The notes beneath the pieces are model-generated. The model saw only the letters and a program-made list of their open reading frames with translations. It had not been told where the DNA came from and made no database searches. 64,000 nucleotides of DNA from Kitasatospora humi (GTDB lineage Bacteria > Actinomycetota > Actinomycetes > Streptomycetales > Streptomycetaceae): positions 124,001 through 188,000 of the forward strand of contig NZ_JAJJPA010000002.1 of the NCBI RefSeq assembly GCF_020907985.1, read 5' to 3'. Position numbers and translations under genes: made by a program. Shown here piece by piece: positions 33,498 through 41,231 of this stretch. The first letter of the stretch is position 1; each line of letters opens with the position of its first letter.

Positions 33498-34469
33498 TCA
33501 GTTGGTGGAGGGGATCCGGAGGGCGGCAGGGCCATGGGTGAAACCGGGGTCGACCTGCTGTGCCAGGTCTGCTCCGGTGCTCGCGTTGGCCCAGGCCGCG
33601 GCGTTCTTCAGGTGGAAGGCGACAGCCTGTGCCTGGAATGTCCGCCAGTCCTGGGGGCGGGCGTCGACTGCCGCGTGCAGCCGGTCCAGGGCGGCCCGGT
33701 TGGCGTCCTCAAGCTGGGCCAGGGGCGCGTTGTGGCCCTGCTCCTGGGCGCGTACGTAGGGCGAGTGCTCCAGGCAGACGAGGAGGTCGTCCCCGACGTG
33801 GCGGCGCAGGAAGTCGACGTCCTCGGGGCCGGTGACCTTGTTGCCGACGACGGCGAGCGCGACGGAGTGTTCGGCGGCGTAGTCGCGGTACTGGCGGTAG
33901 ACGGAGACGCCCTTGCGGGTGGGTTCGGCGACGATGAAGGTCAGGTCGAAGCGGGTGAACAGGCCGGAGGCGAAGGAGTCGGCACCGGCGGTCATGTCGA
34001 CGATGACGTACTCGTCGCTCAGGTCGACGAGGTGGTTGAGGTAGAGCTCGACGGCTCCGACCTTGGAGTGGTAACAGGCCACACCCAGGTCGGCGCCGGT
34101 GAACGCGCCCGTGGCCAGCAGGCTGATGGCGCCGGCCGGGCGGGCGAAGCGCTGGTGGATCGGGTCGTCCCCGGCGGGCCGGAGCAGGCGTGAGCCCCGT
34201 CCGGCCGGCGTGGTCTTGACCATGGCTGCGGCCGAGGAGATCAGCGGGTTGCTGCCGCGCAGGTACTCCTTGATCTCCGGGAGGTGCTCGCCGAGGGCGG
34301 GGAGCAGGAACGCCTGGTCCTCGCTCATGCCGAGGGCGACGGCCAAGTGCTGGTTGATGTCGGCGTCGACGGCGACCACGGTCCGGGCGGACGCGGCCAG
34401 GTGACGGGCGAAGAGTGCGGACAGCGTGGTCTTGCCGCTGCCGCCCTTGCCCACGAAGGCGACCTTCAC
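33498..34469 (-). CDS. CooC/MinD-type P-loop ATPase with Zur-like box upstream
   Basis: 323 aa from the GTG at 34469 (MKVAFVGKGGSGKTTLSALFARHL). The deviant Walker A GKGGSGKTT, the VAVDADINQHLAVALG segment and VIVDMTAGADSFASGL place it in the SIMIBI class with CooC (nickel insertion), ArsA and MinD. An ATG at 34502 would add 11 residues, but it lies inside a Zur-like box at 34493-34507. Substrate unknown. The zinc context suggests a metal-handling or metal-sparing task; a nickel role for the hydrogenase is the alternative. Confidence 0.75.
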   Translation of the reverse strand: MKVAFVGKGGSGKTTLSALFARHLAASARTVVAVDADINQHLAVALGMSEDQAFLLPALGEHLPEIKEYLRGSNPLISSAAAMVKTTPAGRGSRLLRPAGDDPIHQRFARPAGAISLLATGAFTGADLGVACYHSKVGAVELYLNHLVDLSDEYVIVDMTAGADSFASGLFTRFDLTFIVAEPTRKGVSVYRQYRDYAAEHSVALAVVGNKVTGPEDVDFLRRHVGDDLLVCLEHSPYVRAQEQGHNAPLAQLEDANRAALDRLHAAVDARPQDWRTFQAQAVAFHLKNAAAWANASTGADLAQQVDPGFTHGPAALRIPSTN

Positions 34470-34492
34470 GGGAGCTCGCGATCTATCGAAGA

Positions 34493-34507
34493 TGAAAACC
34501 ATTAACG
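34493..34507. promoter_or_regulatory. Zur-like box upstream of the CooC-like ATPase
   Basis: TGAAAACCATTAACG matches the streptomycete Zur core TGAAAATCATTTTCA at 11 of 15 positions. It lies 24 bp before the GTG start of the minus-strand gene. Confidence 0.45.
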
Positions 34508-34688
34508 CTAAGGACTGTGGTCGATGTCCTGACGCTGTGTCAAGTCGGCCATCGGCTCGGTGGTGGCCCCAGGGTGCGCGGGCGGCTTCGGTGCCTGTCG
34601 CGATCGACGTCGGCAACGGCCGGGGCGGCGGGGCAGTGGGGCGGCGGGATGTGGCATGCCGATGGGGCGCCGGCCGAGGGTCAAGCTT

Positions 34689-34742
34689 TGGCAATGATTT
34701 TCATCGTGTACTAGAAGCAGGTAGAGATGAAAATCATTTCTA
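34689..34742. promoter_or_regulatory. Two Zur boxes before the zinc ABC transporter
   Basis: TGGCAATGATTTTCA at 34689-34703 (reverse orientation) and TGAAAATCATTTCTA at 34728-34742 each contain the near-perfect core TGAAAATCATT. They lie 77-130 bp upstream of the lipoprotein gene. Zinc-loaded Zur should repress here. The whole gap 34508-34818 has no gene. Confidence 0.8.
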
Positions 34743-34818
34743 CGTAGGGTGGGTGGTGTCCACCGGAGCCGGGTCCCGTGTCACGGGAGTCCCGCACGTT
34801 CGAGGAGTTGTCCCCGTT

Positions 34819-35784
34819 ATGACCGCTCTGCCTCCCCGCGAGGTCCGCCGTCGGCCCCTGAGATTCGCGCTCGCCGCCGCGGCCGTGGCGGCGCTGGCCG
34901 CCACCAGCGCCTGCTCCACGTCCTCCAAGGCCGCCTCAGGTGGTGCCTCGGCGGCCGGGGGCTCGAAGGTGATCCAGGTGGTGGCGGCGGAGAACTTCTG
35001 GGGCAGCATCGCCACTCAGCTGGGCGGCGCACACGCGAAGGTGACGAGCATCATCACCAACCCGGACACCGACCCGCACTCCTACGAGCCGACCGCCGCC
35101 GACGGCCGCACCATCGCCGGCGCGGACTACGCGATCACCAACGGGATCGGCTACGACGCCTGGTCGGACAAGCTGCTGGCCGCCAACCCCGCCGGCGGCC
35201 GGACCGTGCTCAAGGTCGGGGACCTGTTGGGCAAGAAGGAGGGCGACAACCCGCACCAGTGGTACTCGGCGGACAGCGTCCACAAGGTGATCGACCAGAT
35301 CACCGCCGACTACAAGAAGATAGACCCGGCCGACGCGGCCTACTTCGACACCCAGAAGAACTCCTTCGAGACGCAGACGCTGGCCAAGTACAACCAGCTG
35401 GAAGCGGACATCAAGGCGAAGTACGCCGGCACCCCGATCGGCGCCTCGGAGTCGATCGTCACCCCGCTCGCCGAGAGCGTGGGCCTGAAGATGCTGACCC
35501 CGGAGACGTTCCTGGACGCGGAGAGCGAGGGCACCGACCCGACCGCCGCCGACAAGGCCACCATCGACCAGCAGATCTCCGGCAAGCAGATCAAGATCTA
35601 CGTCTTCAACACCCAGAACTCCGACCCCGACGTGGTCGCGCAGGTCAACGCCGCGAAGGCGCAGGGCATCCCGGTCGCCCAGGTCACCGAGACCCTCGCC
35701 CCGGCGAACGCCACCTTCCAGGACTGGCAGACCCAGCAGCTGCAGGGCATCGAGGACGCACTGAAGCAGGCGACCGGCAAGTGA
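34819..35784 (+). CDS. znuA: Zinc ABC transporter substrate-binding lipoprotein
   Basis: 321 aa. Signal peptide with lipobox (ATSAC, lipidated Cys about residue 33). The cluster A-I metal-binding domain has the first His in DTDPHSYEPTAADG and a second in DNPHQWYS, and a C-terminal Asp region (NTQNSDPDV). The long His-rich loop of some ZnuA proteins is absent. The protein captures Zn2+ (possibly Mn2+) outside the membrane. First gene of an overlapping operon under two Zur boxes. Confidence 0.9.
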   Translation: MTALPPREVRRRPLRFALAAAAVAALAATSACSTSSKAASGGASAAGGSKVIQVVAAENFWGSIATQLGGAHAKVTSIITNPDTDPHSYEPTAADGRTIAGADYAITNGIGYDAWSDKLLAANPAGGRTVLKVGDLLGKKEGDNPHQWYSADSVHKVIDQITADYKKIDPADAAYFDTQKNSFETQTLAKYNQLEADIKAKYAGTPIGASESIVTPLAESVGLKMLTPETFLDAESEGTDPTAADKATIDQQISGKQIKIYVFNTQNSDPDVVAQVNAAKAQGIPVAQVTETLAPANATFQDWQTQQLQGIEDALKQATGK

Positions 35785-36728
35785 GCGTCAACCCGACCGA
35801 AGAGGTCCGAAGCGAAGAGACCCGTGCAGTGTCGGAAGGCACCGGCTCGACGCCCGTGGCGCCGCCGCCCTCGGCCGGCGGCGAGCCGGTCCTGGCGCTG
35901 CACGGCGCGGCCGTCCGGGTGGGTGGGCGGACCCTCTGGTCGGGGGTCGATCTGACCGTTGGGGCAGGGGAGTTCACCGCTGTGCTCGGCCCCAACGGGG
36001 TCGGCAAGTCCACCTTGATCAAGGTACTGTTGGGGGTGCTGCCGGCCGCGGCCGGCGAGGTGCGGGTGCTCGGCGGCGCCCCCGGAGCGCGCAACTCCGC
36101 CGTCGGCTACCTGCCGCAGCGGCGCAGCTTCGACGCGAGCGTGCGCATCCGCGGCGTGGACGTGGTGCGGCTGGGCCTGGACGGCGACCGGTGGGGGATC
36201 CCCGTCCCGGGCCTGGGCCGCGCCAAGCGTCGGGCCGCGCGCGAACGCGTCGAGGCGGTCATCGAGCTGGTCGGCGCCTCGGCCTACGCGCACCGGCCGA
36301 TCGGGCAGTGCTCGGGCGGCGAGCAGCAGCGGCTGCTGATCGCCCAGGCGCTGATACGGCGCCCGCAGGTGCTCCTGCTGGACGAGCCGTTGGACAGCCT
36401 CGACCTGCCCAACCAGAGCGCGGTCGCCGCACTCCTCGGCCGGATCTGCCACCAGGAGCAGGTGGCGGTGGTGATGGTCGCGCACGACGTCAACCCGATA
36501 CTCCACCACCTGGACCGGGTCGTGTACATCGCCGAGGGCGGCGCCGTCTCCGGCACCCCGGCCGAAGTGATCACCTCCGACACACTGACCCGTCTGTACC
36601 GCACGCCCGTCGAGGTGCTGCGCACGAGCGACGGGCGGCTGGTCGTGGTCGGCCAGCCCGAGGCGCCGGCACTGCACAACGACCGCCACGACCACGGGAC
36701 GGAGGGAAGTCGTGCTGCTGGGATCTGA
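35781..36728 (+). CDS. znuC: Zinc ABC transporter ATP-binding protein
   Basis: 315 aa. The GTG at 35781 overlaps the lipoprotein stop (GTGA). Walker A AVLGPNGVGKSTLIKVL, signature CSGGEQQRLLIAQAL, Walker B VLLLDEPLDSLD and switch His MVAHDV. The His-containing C-terminus (HNDRHDHG) may bind metal. The following permease gene starts inside this gene. Confidence 0.9.
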   Translation: MSVNPTEEVRSEETRAVSEGTGSTPVAPPPSAGGEPVLALHGAAVRVGGRTLWSGVDLTVGAGEFTAVLGPNGVGKSTLIKVLLGVLPAAAGEVRVLGGAPGARNSAVGYLPQRRSFDASVRIRGVDVVRLGLDGDRWGIPVPGLGRAKRRAARERVEAVIELVGASAYAHRPIGQCSGGEQQRLLIAQALIRRPQVLLLDEPLDSLDLPNQSAVAALLGRICHQEQVAVVMVAHDVNPILHHLDRVVYIAEGGAVSGTPAEVITSDTLTRLYRTPVEVLRTSDGRLVVVGQPEAPALHNDRHDHGTEGSRAAGI

Positions 36729-37629
36729 CGCCGCGTCACCTGTTTTCTCCTGGAACCTCTTGAGTGACTTCCAGGAGATGTGGTCCTACGCGTTCATGGT
36801 CAACGCCTTCCGGGCCGGCCTGGTCGTCGCGGTGGTCTGCGGGGTGGTGGGCTGGTTCATGGTGCTGCGCCGCCAGACCTTCGCCGGGCACACGCTGTCG
36901 GTGGCGGCCTTCCCCGGCGCCGCGCTGTCCGTTCTGGCGGGCTTCAGCCTCTCGCTGGGCTATTTCGGTTTCTGCATCGCGGCGGCACTGGTGATCGCCG
37001 GGCTCCAGCGGCGGGGGCAGGGCAGCGGGGCGGAGGAGTCCGCCGTCACCGGCACGGTGCAGGCGTTCGTGCTGGCCTGCGGGTTCCTGTTCATCACGCT
37101 CTACAAGGGGCTGCTGGAAGGACCGGAGGCGCTGCTGTTCGGCAGCTTCCTGGGCATCACCACCGGCCAGGTGGTGGTGCTGGCGGCGGCCGGTGCGGTG
37201 GTGCTGGCCGTGCTGGCGGTGATGGGTCGTCCGCTGCTGTTCGCCTCGATCGACCCCGAGGTCGCCACCGGGCGAGGTGTTCCGGTCCGGCTGCTGTCGA
37301 CGGTCTTCCTGGTGCTGCTCGGCGCGGCGACGGCGGAGGCGAGCCAGATCACCGGCACGCTGCTGGTCTTCGCGCTGATGGTGATACCGGCCGCCACCGC
37401 CCAGCAGCTCACCGCCCGGCCCGGGTTGAGCCTGCTGCTGTCGGTGCTGCTCGGCCTGGCCGCGTGCTGGTGCGGGCTGATCGCCGCGTACTACCAGCCC
37501 TACCCGCTGGGCTTCTTCGTGACCGGGTTCGCCTTCGCCGGCTACGTCCTGGCCCACCTGGTGCGCATCGCCCGCGAGGCCCTCGGCCGCCGACCGCGCG
37601 GTCCGCTCGCGATCGGAGGCGCGGCATGA
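36712..37629 (+). CDS. znuB: Zinc ABC transporter permease 1 (ABC-3 type)
   Basis: 305 aa, GTG start after GGAGGGAAGTC. About eight helices of the ABC-3 family (RAGLVVAVVCGVVGWFMVLRRQTF; AGHTLSVAAFPGAALSVLAG; ATAEASQITGTLLVFALMVIPAATA). It forms the membrane channel with the next gene product, so the transporter is probably a heterodimer. Confidence 0.88.
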   Translation: MLLGSDAASPVFSWNLLSDFQEMWSYAFMVNAFRAGLVVAVVCGVVGWFMVLRRQTFAGHTLSVAAFPGAALSVLAGFSLSLGYFGFCIAAALVIAGLQRRGQGSGAEESAVTGTVQAFVLACGFLFITLYKGLLEGPEALLFGSFLGITTGQVVVLAAAGAVVLAVLAVMGRPLLFASIDPEVATGRGVPVRLLSTVFLVLLGAATAEASQITGTLLVFALMVIPAATAQQLTARPGLSLLLSVLLGLAACWCGLIAAYYQPYPLGFFVTGFAFAGYVLAHLVRIAREALGRRPRGPLAIGGAA

Positions 37630-38462
37630 GCACGGTCCTCTCCCAGGAGTTCTTCCAGCACGCCCTGCTGGCCGGGACGTTCATCGCGCTGGCCTGCGGG
37701 CTGGTCGGCTACTTCCTGGTGCTGCGCGCGCAGATCTTCACCGGCGACGCGCTCAGCCATGTCGCCTTCACCGGTGCGATGGCAGCGCTGGCGGGCGGCT
37801 ACGACCTGCGGCTCGGGCTGTTCGCCGCGACCATCGGGGTGGGCCTGCTGCTCGGCGGTCTCGGTCGCAAGGGGCGCCCGGACGATGTGGTGATCGGCAG
37901 CGTCTTCGCCTGGATCCTGGGTCTCGGCGCGTTCTTCCTCACCGTCTACACCACCTCCCGCAGCGCGGCCCAGGGCGGCGCGGGCACCACCGTGCTGTTC
38001 GGCTCGATCTTCGGGCTGAACGGCAGCCAGACCATGCTCGCCGTGGTCATCGCCGCCGCGATCTGCCTGGTTCTCCTGCTCGTCGCCCGACCACTGCTCT
38101 TCGCCACCCTCGACGAGGCGGTCGCCGCCGCGCGCGGGGTGCCGGTGCGGCTGCTCGGCTTCGGGTACCTGGCCCTGGTCGGCGCCTGCGCCGGGGAGGC
38201 GACCCAGGCGGTCGGCTCGCTGCTGCTGCTCGGCTTGCTCGCCGCACCGGCAGGTGCGGCGATCCGGCTCACCGACCGGCCGTTCCGGGCCCTCGCCCTC
38301 TCGGCCGGCCTCGCCGTCGCGGAGATGTGGGGTGGTCTGCTGCTCAGCGCCGAAGTGCCGAAGCTGCCTCCGAGCTTCGCGATCATGGCCACCGCCAGTG
38401 CCGTCTACGCCGCCACCTTCCTGGTCCGACCGGCGCGGCGCGCCGTCCCGGCAGCGGCCTGA
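37626..38462 (+). CDS. Zinc ABC transporter permease 2 (ABC-3 type)
   Basis: 278 aa, ATG overlapping the preceding stop (ATGA). Same family as permease 1 (LACGLVGYFLVLRAQIFTGDALSHVAFTGA; GEATQAVGSLLLLGLLAAPAGAA). Two different permeases with one ATPase is the layout seen in streptomycete zinc importers. Confidence 0.88.
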   Translation: MSTVLSQEFFQHALLAGTFIALACGLVGYFLVLRAQIFTGDALSHVAFTGAMAALAGGYDLRLGLFAATIGVGLLLGGLGRKGRPDDVVIGSVFAWILGLGAFFLTVYTTSRSAAQGGAGTTVLFGSIFGLNGSQTMLAVVIAAAICLVLLLVARPLLFATLDEAVAAARGVPVRLLGFGYLALVGACAGEATQAVGSLLLLGLLAAPAGAAIRLTDRPFRALALSAGLAVAEMWGGLLLSAEVPKLPPSFAIMATASAVYAATFLVRPARRAVPAAA

Positions 38463-38467
38463 CCAGC

Positions 38468-38998
38468 ATGACGGGGGACGCCATGATCGAGACGAGCGGG
38501 ACCGCACTGCCCGCGGCCGGCGTCCAGCCGCCGGCTGCGGCGAACGGGCGGCACCGTCGAGCCGTCGACGACCCGACCGGTGTGCCGCCGCCGGGGGAGG
38601 TGGCGCTGATCGGCCGCCCCACCCCGCAGCGCGCCACCGTGCTCCAGGCCCTGGTCGACACCGAGGGCTTCGTCAGTGCCCAGGCCCTGCACGCCCGGCT
38701 GCTCACCACGGGCGGCCGGGTCGGCCTGAGCACCGTCTACCGGACGCTGACCGCGCTGGTCGCCGCCGGTCGGGCCGATGTCGTGCGGGACGAGGCCGGG
38801 GAACGGTCCTTCCGCTACCGGCAGGGCTCCGACCACCGCCACTACCTGATCTGTCGTCAGTGCGGCCTCAGCCTTCCGGTGGACTCCGCGGCGGTCGAGA
38901 GCTGGGCCGACGAGATCGGCGCGACCTCCGGCTTCACCGCCGTCGAGCACACCGTCGAACTGACCGGCACCTGCAGCGACTGCACCGCTGCGGGCTGA
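38468..38998 (+). CDS. zur: Fur-family repressor, probably a Zur paralogue
   Basis: 176 aa. The N-terminal 45 residues are an unstructured Pro/Ala-rich extension. The winged helix follows (PQRATVLQALVDTEGFVSAQALHARL; GLSTVYRTLTALVAAG). The sensory and structural metal ligands are DHRHYLICRQCG and the C-terminal CSDC. Position at the end of the zinc importer operon and family features point to zinc sensing. Start may be ATG 38468 or 38483. Confidence 0.85.
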   Translation: MTGDAMIETSGTALPAAGVQPPAAANGRHRRAVDDPTGVPPPGEVALIGRPTPQRATVLQALVDTEGFVSAQALHARLLTTGGRVGLSTVYRTLTALVAAGRADVVRDEAGERSFRYRQGSDHRHYLICRQCGLSLPVDSAAVESWADEIGATSGFTAVEHTVELTGTCSDCTAAG

Positions 38999-39315
38999 GC
39001 CCACCTCTCTCACCCTCCTGACGGGAGGGCCACGCCCAGACCTCTGTCACCCCAACGGGCCGACCACGGCGCTGGACGCTGCACCACCCGGTCGGATGGC
39101 GGCCGCCGCCGGCCCCCACCGCGCCGGCCAGGACCAGGGTGTCCCGTCCCGCGTGCAGCAGGAGGCCGATTTTGATCCCACTGGTGTCCGCAAGGCGCGC
39201 TCGACATATGCAGACATCGTTATATGCTGACTTTTAGATGCACTGAGCAGTCAGGCGGGCGGTCGACGCATGTCCGCGGCCTTGTCCTGGCGCCGTACGT
39301 GAGAGGGAGCCCCCG
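38999..39315. other. 317-bp gap upstream of the His-rich gene
   Basis: No gene supported. Its 3' part is AT-richer than the surroundings and carries the direct repeat at 39206-39231, so it probably holds the promoter of the His-rich gene. Confidence 0.5.
39206..39231. promoter_or_regulatory. Direct repeat ATATGCWGAC, candidate ArsR-type operator
   Basis: ATATGCAGAC (39206-39215) and ATATGCTGAC (39222-39231) with a 16-bp period, in an AT-rich patch 85 bp before the His-rich gene. A related GTATGCATATGGC stretch lies at the start of the ArsR gene, so the ArsR protein may bind both. Confidence 0.45.
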
Positions 39316-39618
39316 ATGTCTGCCGCAACGCTGCACCGCACCCACGCCGAGCACCCGCACGCCCACGGGGAGGGCTGCGGCCACGTCGCGATCCCACACG
39401 GCGACCACGTCGACTATGCGCACGACAGCCACCTGCACCGGGTGCACGGGGACCACGTGGACGAGTGCGCTGAGACCGAGCACGCCGTCCACCAGGACCA
39501 CGACCACCAGCACGGGCCGGACTGCGGCCATGTGGCGGTGCCGCACGAGGACCACGTGGACTACGTGCACGACGGGCACCGGCATGCGGGCCACGAGGGC
39601 CACTGGGACGACCACTGA
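39316..39618 (+). CDS. Histidine-rich metal-binding protein with an internal duplication
   Basis: 100 aa, about one quarter His. The core is a repeated unit: GCGHVAIPHGDHVDYAHDSH and DCGHVAVPHEDHVDYVHDGH, each with one Cys. There is no signal peptide, so it is probably a cytosolic zinc reservoir or chaperone. It sits between the zur gene and the ArsR gene, with a strong terminator behind it. Known as a family of His-rich proteins in streptomycete zinc regulons; the exact function is not established as far as I know. Confidence 0.8.
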   Translation: MSAATLHRTHAEHPHAHGEGCGHVAIPHGDHVDYAHDSHLHRVHGDHVDECAETEHAVHQDHDHQHGPDCGHVAVPHEDHVDYVHDGHRHAGHEGHWDDH

Positions 39619-39631
39619 GACCTGTGGGTGA

Positions 39632-39671
39632 CCGAGGGCGGGCCGGGGAACCATCCCCGGCCCGCCCTCGG
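39632..39671. terminator. Perfect 18-bp hairpin terminator after the His-rich gene
   Basis: CCGAGGGCGGGCCGGGGA at 39632-39649 pairs perfectly with TCCCCGGCCCGCCCTCGG at 39654-39671 around a 4-base loop, 14 bases after the stop. Confidence 0.85.
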
Positions 39672-39695
39672 CGTGCCCGCGGTCCGCAGTGGGGT

Positions 39696-39710
39696 TGAAA
39701 TCCATTGTCA
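39696..39710. promoter_or_regulatory. Zur-like box upstream of the ArsR gene
   Basis: TGAAATCCATTGTCA matches TGAAAATCATTTTCA at 12 of 15 positions and lies 18 bp before the ArsR start. Confidence 0.55.
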
Positions 39711-39727
39711 GGTATTAAGGTATGCAT

Positions 39728-40036
39728 ATGGCAATGGATCCAGCTCCCGGTGAACCGTCGGCCGATCTTCAGGCCGCCAGCGAGCTCCTGCGTGCCCTGG
39801 CCGCCCCGGTTCGCCTGGGGATCGTGCGCGAGTTGGCCGGCGGTGGCCGGCCGGTCCACGAACTCGTCGAGGCCCTTGGTGTGAGCCAGCCGCTGGTGTC
39901 CCAGCACCTGCGACTGCTGCGCGGCGCTCGGATCGTCACCGCTCATCGAAGGTCCCGCGAGATCGAGTACACGCTCACCGACGAGCACGTCGCCCACATC
40001 GTGCTGGACGCGATCCGGCACGCCGGGGAGGCGTGA
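39728..40036 (+). CDS. ArsR/SmtB-family metalloregulator
   Basis: About 102 aa. The winged helix-turn-helix is clear (LLRALAAPVRLGIVREL; VHELVEALGVSQPLVSQHLRLLRGARIV), with a C-terminal helix holding DEHVAHIVLDAIRHAGEA. The D-x-H...H-x-x-E/H pattern in this alpha-5 helix fits zinc sensing of the SmtB type. Three Met codons lie near the start; AAGG spacing favours 39728 over 39722. A Zur-like box lies just upstream, so zinc starvation by Zur and zinc excess by ArsR may meet here. Confidence 0.8.
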   Translation: MAMDPAPGEPSADLQAASELLRALAAPVRLGIVRELAGGGRPVHELVEALGVSQPLVSQHLRLLRGARIVTAHRRSREIEYTLTDEHVAHIVLDAIRHAGEA

Positions 40037-40069
40037 GGCGGGAGGCGTGTCGTCGCGGTCGGTGCGAGG

Positions 40070-40322
40070 TCAGTGGGCGTGGGCCGGTGCGGTGGGGCAG
40101 TACTCGGCCCAGGCCGGGAACTGGTCGTCGTAGGCCGACCAGGCGTCCGGTCCCGCCGTGAGCTGCGCGTCCGTCAACAGGCACTCGGCCAGGGGAGATG
40201 CCCTACTCCTCGGTTTCGGGCACGTGGTCGCCGTTGAGTTCGGCGACCCAGCCGGGGGCTTCCTGGGCGCGGGCGACGTCGAAGCGGCCGGTGCCGAGGA
40301 CTTCGGCGGGCGGCGGGATCCG
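40070..40322 (-). pseudogene. Remnant of a COG0523 (CobW-like) protein
   Basis: The minus strand reads PPAEVLGTGRFDVARAQEAP and GWVAELNGDHVPETEE followed by TAG. In another frame it then reads LAECLLTDAQLTAGPDAWSA and FPAWAE to a stop at 40070. Both pieces belong to the C-terminal half of a COG0523 protein (compare [16 protein letters not shown] in the intact paralogue at 41232). The nucleotide-binding N-terminus is missing. It lies directly downstream of the bL33 gene, as intact cobW genes often do. Confidence 0.75.
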
Positions 40323-40329
40323 GCCGCGG

Positions 40330-40521
40330 TCAGCGCCCTTCGCGGAAGTCGACGTGCCGGCCCACGACCGGGTCGTACCTGCGCAGCACCGGGCGCTCCG
40401 GGTCGTTGCGGCGGTTCTCGCGGGTCACGTACGTGTAGCCGGTCCCCGCGGTGGACCGATGGGGCCCCTCCCGGCCGAAGGCTGGGGGATCGATGTCCGG
40501 GCGCGGTTCGTTGCGGGCCAT
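40330..40521 (-). CDS. rpmG: Zinc-independent ribosomal protein bL33 with altered N-terminus
   Basis: 63 aa. The body [20 protein letters not shown] followed by [15 protein letters not shown] is bL33 without the zinc CxxC pairs (C-minus form). The usual start MARNExRPxxKLRSTAG is here [30 protein letters not shown], with about nine extra residues before the conserved core. The insertion keeps the frame. It faces the bL28 gene across a Zur box, so it should be induced by zinc starvation. Confidence 0.85.
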   Translation of the reverse strand: MARNEPRPDIDPPAFGREGPHRSTAGTGYTYVTRENRRNDPERPVLRRYDPVVGRHVDFREGR

Positions 40522-40560
40522 CAGTCATCCTCTCGGGGGTTCATTCGCACTATACCGAAA

Positions 40561-40575
40561 TGGAAGTCGTTTTCA
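40561..40575. promoter_or_regulatory. Zur box in the divergent bL33/bL28 promoter region
   Basis: TGGAAGTCGTTTTCA matches TGAAAATCATTTTCA at 12 of 15 positions. It lies 39 bp from the bL33 start and about 90 bp from the bL28 start, so one site can control both directions. Confidence 0.7.
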
Positions 40576-40666
40576 TCTGAGGTACTGTTGACTCCGTCAG
40601 GACGGGCCGTGCGCCCGTCCACCGTGCCGCGCTGCCCTGCCGCGCCCGCGACCACCGGAGTCCACC

Positions 40667-40903
40667 ATGTCCGCTCACTGCCAACTGACCGGCCGCAAGC
40701 CCGGTTTCGGCAACTCGATCTCCCACTCGCACCGTCGCACCCCGCGCCGGTTCGACCCGAACATCCAGCGCAAGCGCTACTGGCTGCCCAGTGAAGGCCG
40801 CTACGTCCGCCTCACGCTCAGCGCCAAGGGGCTCAAGACCGTCGACGTGATCGGCATCGAGGCCGCTGTCGCCCGGATCCGCGCCCGGGGGGAGAAGGTC
40901 TGA
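40667..40903 (+). CDS. rpmB: Zinc-independent ribosomal protein bL28 paralogue
   Basis: 78 aa. [20 protein letters not shown] and [20 protein letters not shown] are typical bL28; only the first Cys of the zinc ribbon remains. Such C-minus forms replace zinc ribosomal proteins when zinc is scarce, freeing zinc. First gene of a plus-strand operon under the Zur box; its stop overlaps the uS14 start (TGATG). Confidence 0.92.
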   Translation: MSAHCQLTGRKPGFGNSISHSHRRTPRRFDPNIQRKRYWLPSEGRYVRLTLSAKGLKTVDVIGIEAAVARIRARGEKV

Positions 40904-41208
40904 TGGCCAAGCAGAGCAAGATCGCCAAGAATGAGGCCCGCCGCCGGATCGTCGCCCGCTACGCCGAGCGCCGCGCCGAGCTGAAGCGGATCATCGCCCG
41001 GCCGAGCAGCACGCCGGCCGAGCGGGAAGCCGCCCAGCAGGAGCTGGCCCGTCAGCCCAGGGACGCCAGCGCCACCCGGCTGCGCAACCGTGACAGCGTC
41101 GACGGCCGCCCGCGCGGCTACCAGCGCGCCTTCGGCATCTCCCGGATCAACCTGCGCACCCTCGCCCACGCCGGCCACCTGCCCGGTGTCCGCAAGTCCA
41201 GTTGGTGA
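40903..41208 (+). CDS. rpsN: Zinc-independent ribosomal protein uS14 paralogue (long form)
   Basis: 101 aa. [20 protein letters not shown] and the C-terminal [20 protein letters not shown] are standard uS14. The length and the absence of CxxC motifs mark the zinc-free type. Overlaps bL28 by one base and precedes the COG0523 gene. Confidence 0.93.
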   Translation: MAKQSKIAKNEARRRIVARYAERRAELKRIIARPSSTPAEREAAQQELARQPRDASATRLRNRDSVDGRPRGYQRAFGISRINLRTLAHAGHLPGVRKSSW

Positions 41209-41231
41209 ACCGTGACCCCCGAGGAGGCCCT

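Noticed and set aside
33498..34694. Longer start for the CooC-like ATPase at 34694
   Set aside because: The added N-terminus is Pro/Arg-rich, extends across the Zur-like box and precedes a canonical P-loop that normally sits at the very N-terminus.
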